Shown here: in pieces, positions 1-7,536 of the stretch
How the letters are laid out: every line of letters starts with the position of its first letter
Position numbering within the stretch: the first letter of the stretch is position 1
Assembly: GCA_902836725.1 (NCBI GenBank)
Contig: CADFRV010000111.1
Coordinates: 1 to 7,760 of the forward strand
Direction: 5' to 3'
DNA length: 7,760 nt
Source of the DNA: Muribaculaceae bacterium
GTDB taxonomy: Bacteria; Bacteroidota; Bacteroidia; Bacteroidales; Muribaculaceae
Position numbers and translations under genes: made by a program
Notes under the pieces: model-generated
Databases searched by the model: none
Told to the model about the DNA's origin: nothing
What the model saw: only the letters and a program-made list of their open reading frames with translations

Positions 1-156
1 TCGTTGTTTATATATGCTTTTCACACATATTCGGTTCAGCGGCGTTATCGGCGTCGCTCATTATAAACAACATGCTCCGCACCGGATAGTTCACCTTTCA
101 CAAAAAATGAGTATCTGTTCATAGCGGTCGGTATCCGCGTGCCGTTCCCCACAGCA
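1..156. other. Intergenic region with a 10-bp inverted repeat, no gene recognised
   Basis: No convincing coding region is seen. The perfect arms GTTGTTTATA (3-12) and TATAAACAAC (62-71) enclose a second imperfect stem, AGCGGCG (38-44) against CGTCGCT (52-58), with a loop of 7. A frame open from the left edge to a TAG at 122-124 gives only about 40 residues with no recognisable family, so a gene tail entering from the left cannot be excluded but is not supported. No TAnnTTTG box was found here on either strand. Confidence 0.4.
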
Positions 157-197
157 GAAAACAAGAAGTGCCGCCCCGGATTCAGGAGCGGCACTTC
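157..197 (-). terminator. Rho-independent terminator of the nfnA-nfnB-ilvA block
   Basis: A perfect 10-bp inverted repeat, GAAGTGCCGC (165-174) and GCGGCACTTC (188-197), encloses a 13-nt loop. On the minus strand it is followed at once by TTGTTTTCTG, a U-rich tail in RNA, while the plus-strand side has no comparable tract. It begins 30 nt after the ilvA stop codon, the right place to end this minus-strand transcript. Confidence 0.8.
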
Positions 198-227
198 ATC
201 GCAATATCTTTATTTCTTAATCGGAAG

Positions 228-1430
228 TCAGGAAACGATTTTGTAGCCGGCACCGGCAATCGCCTCACGTATGCGGGCTATATGGCCGTCATTGAGTGTC
301 TCAAGCTCCAGATGGAGCAGACAGGAGTTGATTTCGGTAGCGGTGGTTATACGCTCGTGGTTTACCGACAGGATATTGCCACCCTGGTCACCAACGATTT
401 TCAGCACGGCGGAAAGTGTGCCCGGCTTGTCAAGCAATTCTATCTCGAGCTGGCATACGCGTCCGTTCTTGGCAAGACCGCGGTTGATGATGCGGTTAAG
501 CATGTTCACATCAATATTGCCGCCGCTCACAAGGCAGACCACTTTCTTTCCTTCGAGTGGGAGTTTGCCATACATAGCGGCTGCCACTGCGGCTGCGCCG
601 GCTCCCTCGGCCACAAGTTTCTGTTTCTCGATAATCGACAGTATCGCGCCTGCTATCTCGTCGTCGTTGACGGTAACCACCTTGTCGACATAGCGTTTGC
701 ACAGGTCGAATGTATTGGCACCCGGTTCCTTGACGGCTATACCGTCGGCAATCGTCTTTACCCCGGGAAGATGCTCCCGCTTGTCATGCGCCAGAGACTC
801 CGCCATGGAGGCTGCCCCGGCAGCCTGCACACCATAAACCTTTATGTCGGGACGCAATGTCTTTACCGTGAAGGCCACCCCGGCGATGAGGCCTCCGCCA
901 CCCACAGGCACCACTATGGCTTCCACCTCGGGCATCTCCTCGAGAATCTCAAGGCCGATGGTACCCTGCCCCGCGATCACCAGAGGATCGTCAAAGGGGT
1001 GCACGAAGGTGTATCCGTGCTTGTCGCGCAGTTCAAGCGCTTTAGCATATGCATCGTCGTATACTCCGGGCACGAGGCACACCTCGGCACCGAGTTTCTT
1101 GGTAGCCTCGATCTTAGAGATGGGCGCGCCGGCAGGAAGGCATATAAGCGATTTGATGCCGTTATGGGTGGCACCGAGCGCCACACCCTGAGCGTGGTTG
1201 CCGGCGGAGCACGCTATGACGCCACGCATCTTCTCCTCATCGCTGAGCTGCGAGATCTTGTAATATGCGCCGCGCAGTTTGAACGAACCGGTGTGCTGGA
1301 GGTTCTCCGGTTTGAGGTATATACTGCATGTATCGCTCAAAGCGGTAGGTCCGATAATTTTCGGATGACGCGCCACATCTTTCAGCACCATCTGGGCGCG
1401 ATAGACTTCCTCAATATTCAAATCAGCCAT
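228..1430 (-). CDS. ilvA: Threonine ammonia-lyase (threonine dehydratase), medium form with one ACT domain
   Basis: PLP enzyme that deaminates L-threonine to 2-oxobutyrate and ammonia in the cytosol, the entry step to isoleucine or a step of threonine breakdown. The 400-residue product has the fold-type II signature: PLP lysine K51 in GSFKLRGA, SAGNHAQG (75-82), the glycine phosphate loop VGGGGLIAG (176-184) and VSGGN (301-305). Residues about 326-400 form one C-terminal ACT domain (KPGTLSAVLKIVGDQGGNI), the probable allosteric site; its ligand cannot be read. The length fits the medium form, between E. coli TdcB (no ACT) and E. coli IlvA (longer C-terminal regulatory region). ATG at 1430 is preferred over a TTG at 1466, which would overlap nfnB; the ATG follows an AT-rich stretch without a Shine-Dalgarno sequence. 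It starts 22 bp after the nfnB stop, so it is probably cotranscribed. Confidence 0.93.
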   Translation of the reverse strand: MADLNIEEVYRAQMVLKDVARHPKIIGPTALSDTCSIYLKPENLQHTGSFKLRGAYYKISQLSDEEKMRGVIACSAGNHAQGVALGATHNGIKSLICLPAGAPISKIEATKKLGAEVCLVPGVYDDAYAKALELRDKHGYTFVHPFDDPLVIAGQGTIGLEILEEMPEVEAIVVPVGGGGLIAGVAFTVKTLRPDIKVYGVQAAGAASMAESLAHDKREHLPGVKTIADGIAVKEPGANTFDLCKRYVDKVVTVNDDEIAGAILSIIEKQKLVAEGAGAAAVAAAMYGKLPLEGKKVVCLVSGGNIDVNMLNRIINRGLAKNGRVCQLEIELLDKPGTLSAVLKIVGDQGGNILSVNHERITTATEINSCLLHLELETLNDGHIARIREAIAGAGYKIVS

Positions 1431-1452
1431 AAATAAATATGATTGTTGTAGT

Positions 1453-2916
1453 TCATCTGTTTTCAAGTCTGGAAGCCATGGCTGCGGCTGCTTTCCTGCC
1501 GTCCCCCATGGCGAGTATCACTGTGGCACCCCCACGCACTATGTCGCCGCCGGCGAATACCATCGGCAGGGTGGTCTCAAGCGTCTCCTCGTCCACACTA
1601 AGCGTGCCGCGACGGGTCACATCAAGACCGGCAATGGCCGAGGGGATCAGAGGATTCGGAGAGACGCCGACACTCACTATCACCTCATCCACCTCTATCT
1701 CGCGGATATCCCCCTCCACCGGCACCGGCGAGCGGCGCCCCGAAACATCCGGCTCGCCGAGTTCCATGCGCTGAAGACGCATGGCGCGAACGCGCCCGTC
1801 GGCATCACCCAGATATTCCACCGGATTGAACAGAGTGAGGAACTCCACACCCTCCTCTTTGGCGTGGCGCACCTCCTCCACACGCGCCGGCATCTCAGCC
1901 TCGCTGCGGCGGTAGACGATATACACCTCTTCCGCCCCCATGCGGCGCGCCGTGCGGCATGAATCCATGGCGGTATTGCCACCACCGATCACAGCCACAC
2001 GCCTGCCCCGTATGACCGGAGTAGACCACCCCTCGCGGCCGGCTCCCATAAGGTTGACACGCGTGAGGTATTCGTTGCTCGACATCACACCCACCAGGTT
2101 CTCCCCAGGTATGCCCATGAAACGGGGCAATCCGGCACCTGATGCAATGAACAGCCCTGCGAATCCCTGTTCCACAAGATAGTCATAACCTATGGTTTTC
2201 CCCACCACACAGTCGGTGACGAATTTCACCCCCATTTCCGACAATGTGCGGATCTCCACATCCACCACCTCATTGGGCAGACGGAATTCCGGAATGCCGT
2301 ATTTCAGCACTCCCCCGATCTCATGAAGTGCCTCGAACACATGCACCTCATAGCCGCGGCGCGCCATCTCTCCTGCAAAGGAGAGTGAGGCCGGTCCCGA
2401 TCCCGCCACCGCTATTTTCATCCCTTTCGGGGCATCGCAGGGTGGAAGCACCGCCTCTCCCGACAGCCGCTCATTGTCGGCGGCAAAACGTTCGAGATAG
2501 CCTATGGCCACCGGCTCGCGCTTCATTTTGTTGTAGATGCATTTCGACTCACACTGCCTCTCCTGGGGGCACACACGTCCGCATACGGCAGGGAGAGCCG
2601 ATGATTCTTTCAGCACCACGGCGGCGTCGCGGAAGTTCTCACGTTCTATATTTTTTATAAAGCCGGGGATATTTACGTTCACAGGACATCCGGTGACACA
2701 CTGAGGGTCAGGACAGTCAAGACAACGCTTCGCCTCCATCACAGCCTCCTCGCGGCTCAGGCCACGGTTCACTTCCTCGTTGCAGGTGACACGGTAATCA
2801 GGCGCCAGTTCCCCCATCTTCACACGGGGTATTGAGGTCCTCTCCTTTGCCGTGCTCGATCTGCGCAGTTCATCGCGCCATTGTGCGTCGCGCGGCGATA
2901 TGGTATCTTTATTCAT
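1453..2916 (-). CDS. nfnB: NfnB-type large subunit of NADH-dependent reduced ferredoxin:NADP+ oxidoreductase (GltD-like)
   Basis: A 487-residue Fe-S flavoprotein, often labelled 'NADPH-dependent glutamate synthase' by similarity to GltD. An N-terminal ferredoxin-like part carries two cysteine clusters, C65/C68/C73/C77 and C112/C116/C122/C126, enough for two [4Fe-4S] centres. In studied NfnB one cluster uses three Cys and a Glu; E119 in CPQERQC is the candidate here. A first dinucleotide fold (AGSGPAS, 171-177) should bind FAD, a second (GGGNTA, 311-316) NADPH, and FAGGD near 454-458 completes the FAD site. In NfnAB this subunit holds the bifurcating FAD. The gene lies 68 bp after an NfnA-type small subunit, and no glutamate synthase large subunit is in the window; this pairing is why I prefer NfnB over GltD. 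ATG 2916 follows an AT-rich stretch containing an inverted repeat. The bifurcating role is inferred from family and pairing. Confidence 0.85.
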   Translation of the reverse strand: MNKDTISPRDAQWRDELRRSSTAKERTSIPRVKMGELAPDYRVTCNEEVNRGLSREEAVMEAKRCLDCPDPQCVTGCPVNVNIPGFIKNIERENFRDAAVVLKESSALPAVCGRVCPQERQCESKCIYNKMKREPVAIGYLERFAADNERLSGEAVLPPCDAPKGMKIAVAGSGPASLSFAGEMARRGYEVHVFEALHEIGGVLKYGIPEFRLPNEVVDVEIRTLSEMGVKFVTDCVVGKTIGYDYLVEQGFAGLFIASGAGLPRFMGIPGENLVGVMSSNEYLTRVNLMGAGREGWSTPVIRGRRVAVIGGGNTAMDSCRTARRMGAEEVYIVYRRSEAEMPARVEEVRHAKEEGVEFLTLFNPVEYLGDADGRVRAMRLQRMELGEPDVSGRRSPVPVEGDIREIEVDEVIVSVGVSPNPLIPSAIAGLDVTRRGTLSVDEETLETTLPMVFAGGDIVRGGATVILAMGDGRKAAAAMASRLENR

Positions 2917-2920
2917 AAAA

Positions 2921-2953
2921 TAAGTAACTAAAATAATTTTGAACTGTTACTTA
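2921..2953 (-). repeat. Inverted repeat (possible mRNA hairpin) between nfnA and nfnB
   Basis: The perfect 8-bp arms TAAGTAAC (2921-2928) and GTTACTTA (2946-2953) lie in the 68-bp gap between the two subunit genes and end 5 bp before the nfnB start codon. The loop holds a second near-palindrome, AAAATAATTTT (2930-2940). It is AT-rich and has no T-tract placed like a terminator, so a role in translation start or processing between cistrons is more plausible than termination. Confidence 0.4.
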
Positions 2954-2984
2954 ATCGGAAACTTTATTGGAAGATGGCACAACG

Positions 2985-3767
2985 TCAGTTCACTGGTCTG
3001 AGCCTCAGCACCATCTCATCGAAATCTACCTGATGCGCGTCAAACTCGGGACCGTCGACACACACGAAACGCATCTTGCCTCCTACAGTCACACGGCAGG
3101 CACCGCACATACCGGTGCCGTCGACCATCACCGTATTCAGCGAGCAGATTGTGGGCACTTCATGTTTCTTTGTAAGCAGAGACACGAATTTCATCATCAC
3201 GGCAGGCCCTATGGTACATACAAGATCCACATGCTCGCGCTGAAGAACCCCCTCGAGGCCGTCGGTAACCAGACCTTTGCTGCCATAGGATCCGTCGTCG
3301 GTCATAATTATCACCTCGTCGGAATGTTCGCGCACCTGATCCTCAAGTATCACGAGATCCTTTGTGCGTGCCGCAAGTATCGACACCACACGGTTTCCCG
3401 CAGCTTTCATCGCCTTGAGTATCGGAAGGAGGGGGGCCACACCCACGCCGCCGCCACAACATACCACCGTGCCATAATGGCGTATGTCGGTGGCCCGGCC
3501 GAGGGGCCCGACCACATCGTGCAGGGAGTCACCCGGTTCTTTGGCGCATATCGCGGCGGTAGATTCCCCCACGGCCTGCACCACAAGAGTTATAGTGCCC
3601 CGCGCCTCGTCGGCATCGGCAATCGTCAGAGGTATGCGTTCACCCTTTGCATCGCATATCACGATCACGAAATGTCCCGGTTTCCTGGCACGCGCTATGA
3701 GCGGTGCCTCCACCACAAGCCGCACCACTTTTTCAGAGAAATATTCCTTCTCAAGGATCCTGTTCAT
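2985..3767 (-). CDS. nfnA: NfnA-type small subunit, FAD/NAD-binding (sulfide/dihydroorotate dehydrogenase-like)
   Basis: A 260-residue ferredoxin-NADP reductase-fold protein, the NADH-oxidising partner of the next gene. Residues 1-95 form the FAD barrel with RKPGHFVIV (28-36) and RIPLTIAD (44-51). The NAD domain has GGGVGVAP (105-112). The C-terminal [2Fe-2S] site shows C221, C224 and C236; D216 in MVDGTGMCGAC sits where NfnA uses Asp as fourth ligand, whereas PyrK has four cysteines. This favours NfnA over the PyrK subunit of dihydroorotate dehydrogenase, and no pyrD is nearby. In NfnAB, NADH oxidation here is coupled through the partner to ferredoxin and NADP+. ATG 3767 gives the usual MNRILEKEYFSEK family start. 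An in-frame ATG at 3794 lies inside a leader hairpin and adds nine residues unlike the family. It is the first gene of the block, with a promoter about 80 bp upstream. Confidence 0.87.
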   Translation of the reverse strand: MNRILEKEYFSEKVVRLVVEAPLIARARKPGHFVIVICDAKGERIPLTIADADEARGTITLVVQAVGESTAAICAKEPGDSLHDVVGPLGRATDIRHYGTVVCCGGGVGVAPLLPILKAMKAAGNRVVSILAARTKDLVILEDQVREHSDEVIIMTDDGSYGSKGLVTDGLEGVLQREHVDLVCTIGPAVMMKFVSLLTKKHEVPTICSLNTVMVDGTGMCGACRVTVGGKMRFVCVDGPEFDAHQVDFDEMVLRLRPVN

Positions 3768-3786
3768 AAGTCTTTTTTCTGCAACA

Positions 3787-3827
3787 GGGGGCATGACACA
3801 CCGGCGGTCTTCCCGCAGTCATCCCCC
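3787..3827 (-). promoter_or_regulatory. GC-rich hairpin in the 5' leader of nfnA
   Basis: GGGGG-c-ATGAC (3787-3797) pairs with GTCAT-CCCCC (3818-3827), ten pairs with one bulged base. Inside it, GCGG (3804-3807) pairs with CCGC (3813-3816) around a 5-nt loop. The structure lies between the predicted promoter and the ATG at 3767, ending 19 nt before that start. The minus-strand sequence after it is A-rich rather than a T-tract, so it is not a classic terminator. It does not match a riboswitch class I recognise. A control or mRNA stability function is inference. Confidence 0.45.
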
Positions 3828-3844
3828 ATATAATATAGTCCATG

Positions 3845-3875
3845 CAAAGGTAACTAATTCCTCCCTCAATCCCAA
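3845..3875 (-). promoter_or_regulatory. Promoter of nfnA-nfnB-ilvA (Bacteroidota -33/-7 type)
   Basis: On the minus strand TACCTTTG (3852-3845) matches the TAnnTTTG -7 consensus exactly. TTG (3875-3873) stands upstream with a 20-bp spacer, the preferred distance for the primary sigma factor of Bacteroidota. Transcription would begin near 3838, giving a leader of about 70 nt before the nfnA ATG. Confidence 0.7.
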
Positions 3876-3972
3876 CCGGCAATCTCCATAATTTTTAGAA
3901 ACCGTATTTAAAACCTTGGGGAGACTGGAACGTTATAATTTAAATAAGCGTTTTCAACTTATAAGATACCAC

Positions 3973-5325
3973 ATGTATTCCCGCGGTCAAGAATCTGGAC
4001 ACACACGCAAGGGTACCGGCGTCAATGTCGGGCACATACCACCGTATGTGTTTATGATGATGCTGGCTTTCATCACAGGTCTTGTCACAGGCACGGCGGC
4101 TTTCCTGCTTAAAACATCCGTCAGATGGGTTTCCGATGGCGTGACCGCACACATGCGGCCGGATGGCTTCAACTGGATACTTCTGGTGGCACCGGTGGCA
4201 GGCATATTGCTTACCGGAATCTATCAGCGATATATACTTCATAAGGAGATCTATCACGGCACGGAGCGGATCAACCGCGCGATAGCCCTGCATCAATACC
4301 GCCTGGACGGCGACCTCACGTATGCCCCGATGGTGGCAAGCACCATTACACTCGGTTTCGGAGGATCTGCCGGGGCGGAAGGGCCTATCGCATATACCGG
4401 CGCCGCGATAGGGAGCAATCTGGCGAGACTGTTCGGGGGTCGTTCCTCCCTGGTGAGGATCATGCTCGCGTGCGGCGCCGCCGCCGGAATCGCCGGAATC
4501 TTCAAGGCGCCCATGGGTGGAGTGTTCTTCTCCCTCGAGGTACTCGCCATCACATTGTCCACTCCGGCGATAATGGCTATTGTACTTGCGGCGGTCACTG
4601 CCGGTCTCACCTCTTATGTATGGAGCGGATGCACCACCGATCTCCCATTTCATGCCACGATGGCGTTTGACTGGCACCTGATGCCGCCGGTAATCCTGCT
4701 CGGCCTTTTCTGCGGCATATACTCCTTCTACTATTCGTCGGTTATGACCTTAATGAAACGGCGGTATGCATCGATGGGAAACCCCTGGTGGAAAAACCTT
4801 TTGTCAGGATCTGTGCTTGCCATACTTGTGTTTCTCTTCCCGGCATTATACGGCGAAGGATACAGCTTCATGTCCGACCTTCTTGCAGGTAATACAGAAG
4901 CCATATCCTCCTATGGATTATTTGCCCGTTACGGCCACTACGCACTGACACCGGTTCTTCTGGCTTTGGCGATTATCGCCGTGAAGGCTTTCGCATGCGC
5001 GTCGTCAAACAGCGGCGGCGGTGTCGCCGGCGATTTCGCCCCTACCCTGATGGCAGGATGTGTGGCAGGTTTCTTCTTCGCCCAATTGTCGAACACATGT
5101 TTCGGCACACAACTCCCGGTGGCAGATTTCGCTTTCATCGGAATGGGAGCTGTAATGGCGGGAGCCATACGTGCCCCGTTCATGGCCATATTCATCACAG
5201 TGGAGATGGCACAGGCATACGACTTTCTGTTCCCGGTCACTGTGGCCGCGGCAGTCAGTTATCTGGTGGTGTTCTGCCTGCGCAGAGCATTCCGCCTTCC
5301 ATCCTCACTGCCCGACACCTACTGA
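3973..5325 (+). CDS. ClC-family chloride channel/antiporter, short form without CBS domains
   Basis: An inner-membrane anion transport protein of 450 residues, with many hydrophobic segments from about residue 25 to 437. Family motifs are visible: GAEGP (134-138) with the external gating glutamate E136, the GAAAGIAGIFKAPMGGVFFSLEV stretch in two parts (168-180 and 181-190) matching the helix before the internal gate, and GDFAP (353-357) for the usual GIFAP. The first filter motif, normally GSGIP, is replaced by YHGTE (94-98). The position of the proton glutamate of E. coli ClcA (E203) is V190, as in channel-type members. The protein ends soon after the last helix, with no CBS domains and no clear equivalent of the filter tyrosine Y445. 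ATG 3973 is chosen over TTG 3916. It is divergent from nfnA and transcribed alone. Channel or exchanger activity, and chloride or fluoride preference, cannot be decided from sequence. Confidence 0.88.
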   Translation: MYSRGQESGHTRKGTGVNVGHIPPYVFMMMLAFITGLVTGTAAFLLKTSVRWVSDGVTAHMRPDGFNWILLVAPVAGILLTGIYQRYILHKEIYHGTERINRAIALHQYRLDGDLTYAPMVASTITLGFGGSAGAEGPIAYTGAAIGSNLARLFGGRSSLVRIMLACGAAAGIAGIFKAPMGGVFFSLEVLAITLSTPAIMAIVLAAVTAGLTSYVWSGCTTDLPFHATMAFDWHLMPPVILLGLFCGIYSFYYSSVMTLMKRRYASMGNPWWKNLLSGSVLAILVFLFPALYGEGYSFMSDLLAGNTEAISSYGLFARYGHYALTPVLLALAIIAVKAFACASSNSGGGVAGDFAPTLMAGCVAGFFFAQLSNTCFGTQLPVADFAFIGMGAVMAGAIRAPFMAIFITVEMAQAYDFLFPVTVAAAVSYLVVFCLRRAFRLPSSLPDTY

Positions 5326-5330
5326 AATCA

Positions 5331-5981
5331 TCAGCGGGGATAACCGACCGGATTGTTGAGCAGAGGAATCTGATGCGCGTCCAGACAGAGAAGCTGACGT
5401 ATCCCCTCTCCATCCATCGTAGCACGCGGCACTGTGGCAAGCCCGTTGGCTGCACAGAAGAGGTTTATATTCTGGCTCACGATACCTGCATCTGCCATAG
5501 CCATCATCGCCGCACGCGACGGATCACCCTCGAATTTGCCGGTATCTCCCACCAGAACAAGCAACACAGGAGCATCAAGCACAAAATCCTGCATGAATTC
5601 CTTCGTGCCTGCCACCAATGCGCGGTGATCGCCCGATACCACTTTCCTAAGACTATTTGATGCGGCATCATACAGCGCCACACCATCGGCAGTAAAAACA
5701 TAAACGTCGATCTCTTGCTTGTTCAACGCAGTGGGATTCGTGCGGCGCCCCTCTTCGGGACGGTTCACACCCGCGGCTGCCCAGAGAAGGTCAGACATCA
5801 TCTGCCGGCCGACCGGCGCATCAGGATTGAAATCGCGCACACTGCGGCGGAGCTGCAACGCCTTGTCAAGCGTGGTCCCGCATTTATGCCCAGGAGCCGG
5901 AAGCTGAAGGTCCCGCGCAGATATACCGGAATTTATCATATTCATTGCTAATAAAACTGTAAAAAGGTATTTGAATTTCAT
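5331..5981 (-). CDS. Exported nitroreductase-family (SagB/ThcOx-like) FMN oxidoreductase
   Basis: A 216-residue product with an N-terminal signal peptide (MKFKYLFTVLLAMNMINSG, likely cut after ISA at residue 22), so the enzyme should be periplasmic. The mature part is a nitroreductase-fold flavoenzyme: LRRSVRDF (44-51) supplies the phosphate-binding arginines and serine, RTNPTALNKQE (80-90) the second FMN loop, DAGIVSQNINL (164-174) the central helix, then GLATV (180-184) and a C-terminal VGYPR. This arrangement resembles the short SagB/ThcOx-like proteins common in Bacteroidales. No ribosomal peptide precursor or cyclodehydratase gene is nearby, so an azole-forming role is not supported; the substrate is unknown. 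It converges on clc with 5 bp between stops and is divergent from the helicase gene, with its own promoter. The start is the ATG at 5981, where the signal peptide begins. Confidence 0.85.
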   Translation of the reverse strand: MKFKYLFTVLLAMNMINSGISARDLQLPAPGHKCGTTLDKALQLRRSVRDFNPDAPVGRQMMSDLLWAAAGVNRPEEGRRTNPTALNKQEIDVYVFTADGVALYDAASNSLRKVVSGDHRALVAGTKEFMQDFVLDAPVLLVLVGDTGKFEGDPSRAAMMAMADAGIVSQNINLFCAANGLATVPRATMDGEGIRQLLCLDAHQIPLLNNPVGYPR

Positions 5982-6069
5982 ATTCTGTTATTTATGTAAA
6001 CACCTGAAAAAGCAAAACTGCCACATGTCATACCGCACATATTCATGCACGGATTACGTCGGGATCAGA

Positions 6070-6101
6070 CAAAGTTAATCAAATTATTGTATCTCCGACA
6101 A
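6070..6101 (-). promoter_or_regulatory. Promoter of the nitroreductase-family gene
   Basis: On the minus strand TAACTTTG (6077-6070) is an exact TAnnTTTG -7 box, with TTG (6101-6099) upstream at a 21-bp spacer. Predicted transcription start is near 6063, giving a leader of about 80 nt. The -33 box is one half of the CAATTG palindrome shared with the divergent helicase promoter. Confidence 0.65.
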
Positions 6102-6102
6102 T
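6086..6102. promoter_or_regulatory. Dyad ATTGT-N7-ACAAT in the divergent promoter region
   Basis: The inverted repeat ATTGT (6086-6090) and ACAAT (6098-6102) spans 17 bp. It lies in the spacer and -33 box of the minus-strand promoter and touches the -33 box of the plus-strand promoter. A bound regulator could affect both genes, but the arms are short and AT-rich, so chance is a real alternative. Confidence 0.25.
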
Positions 6103-6132
6103 TGCCCGAATCGTTATTTTTCTGTAATTTCG
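6102..6132 (+). promoter_or_regulatory. Promoter of the DEAD-box helicase gene
   Basis: TTG (6102-6104) is followed after exactly 20 bp by TAATTTCG (6125-6132), one base from TAnnTTTG. Predicted transcription start is near 6139, about 30 nt before the ATG at 6170. The TTG is the right half of CAATTG, whose left half is the -33 box of the opposite promoter. Confidence 0.55.
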
Positions 6133-6169
6133 CGGAAATTTATCACATACGCAACATACCATCACCCTG

Positions 6170-7504
<1,335 letters not shown>

Positions 7505-7536
7505 TCCAAAATCACACCTCTGTACCTTCACACTAT

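Noticed and set aside
2..124. Tail of a gene entering from the left edge on the plus strand (about 40 codons)
   Set aside because: The short peptide has no family resemblance and overlaps an inverted-repeat region. It cannot be told from a chance open frame.
168..1436. Long open frame on the plus strand antisense to ilvA (422 codons)
   Set aside because: It covers ilvA, whose catalytic motifs are unmistakable. The antisense translation has no recognisable domain and results from codon bias on the opposite strand.
3768..3794. Upstream ATG at 3794 for nfnA (nine extra residues)
   Set aside because: It lies in the leader hairpin, and family members begin at the MNRI-like start corresponding to 3767.
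2967..3833. Plus-strand frame antisense to nfnA (288 codons)
   Set aside because: The minus strand encodes a complete NfnA with FAD, NAD and Fe-S motifs, while the His-rich antisense product resembles nothing.
3916..3943. Promoter for the ClC gene: TTG (3916-3918) and TAATTTAA (3936-3943)
   Set aside because: The -7 box differs at two positions and the spacer is 17 bp rather than about 20. TAATTTTT at 3889-3896 is a better box but lacks a TTG at the right distance. Neither is good enough to list as a feature.
3916..3972. TTG start that would lengthen the ClC protein by 19 residues
   Set aside because: The added residues are not family-like, TTG starts are rare, and the stretch is AT-rich like a leader or promoter; the ATG at 3973 suffices.
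5320..5340. Bidirectional terminator between the converging ClC and nitroreductase genes
   Set aside because: Only 5 bp separate the stop codons, and no GC-rich stem with T-tracts is visible at the junction.
5331..5981. SagB-type dehydrogenase of an azole-modified peptide pathway
   Set aside because: No precursor peptide, YcaO or SagC-like gene is present, and the signal peptide argues against a cytosolic peptide-modifying role.
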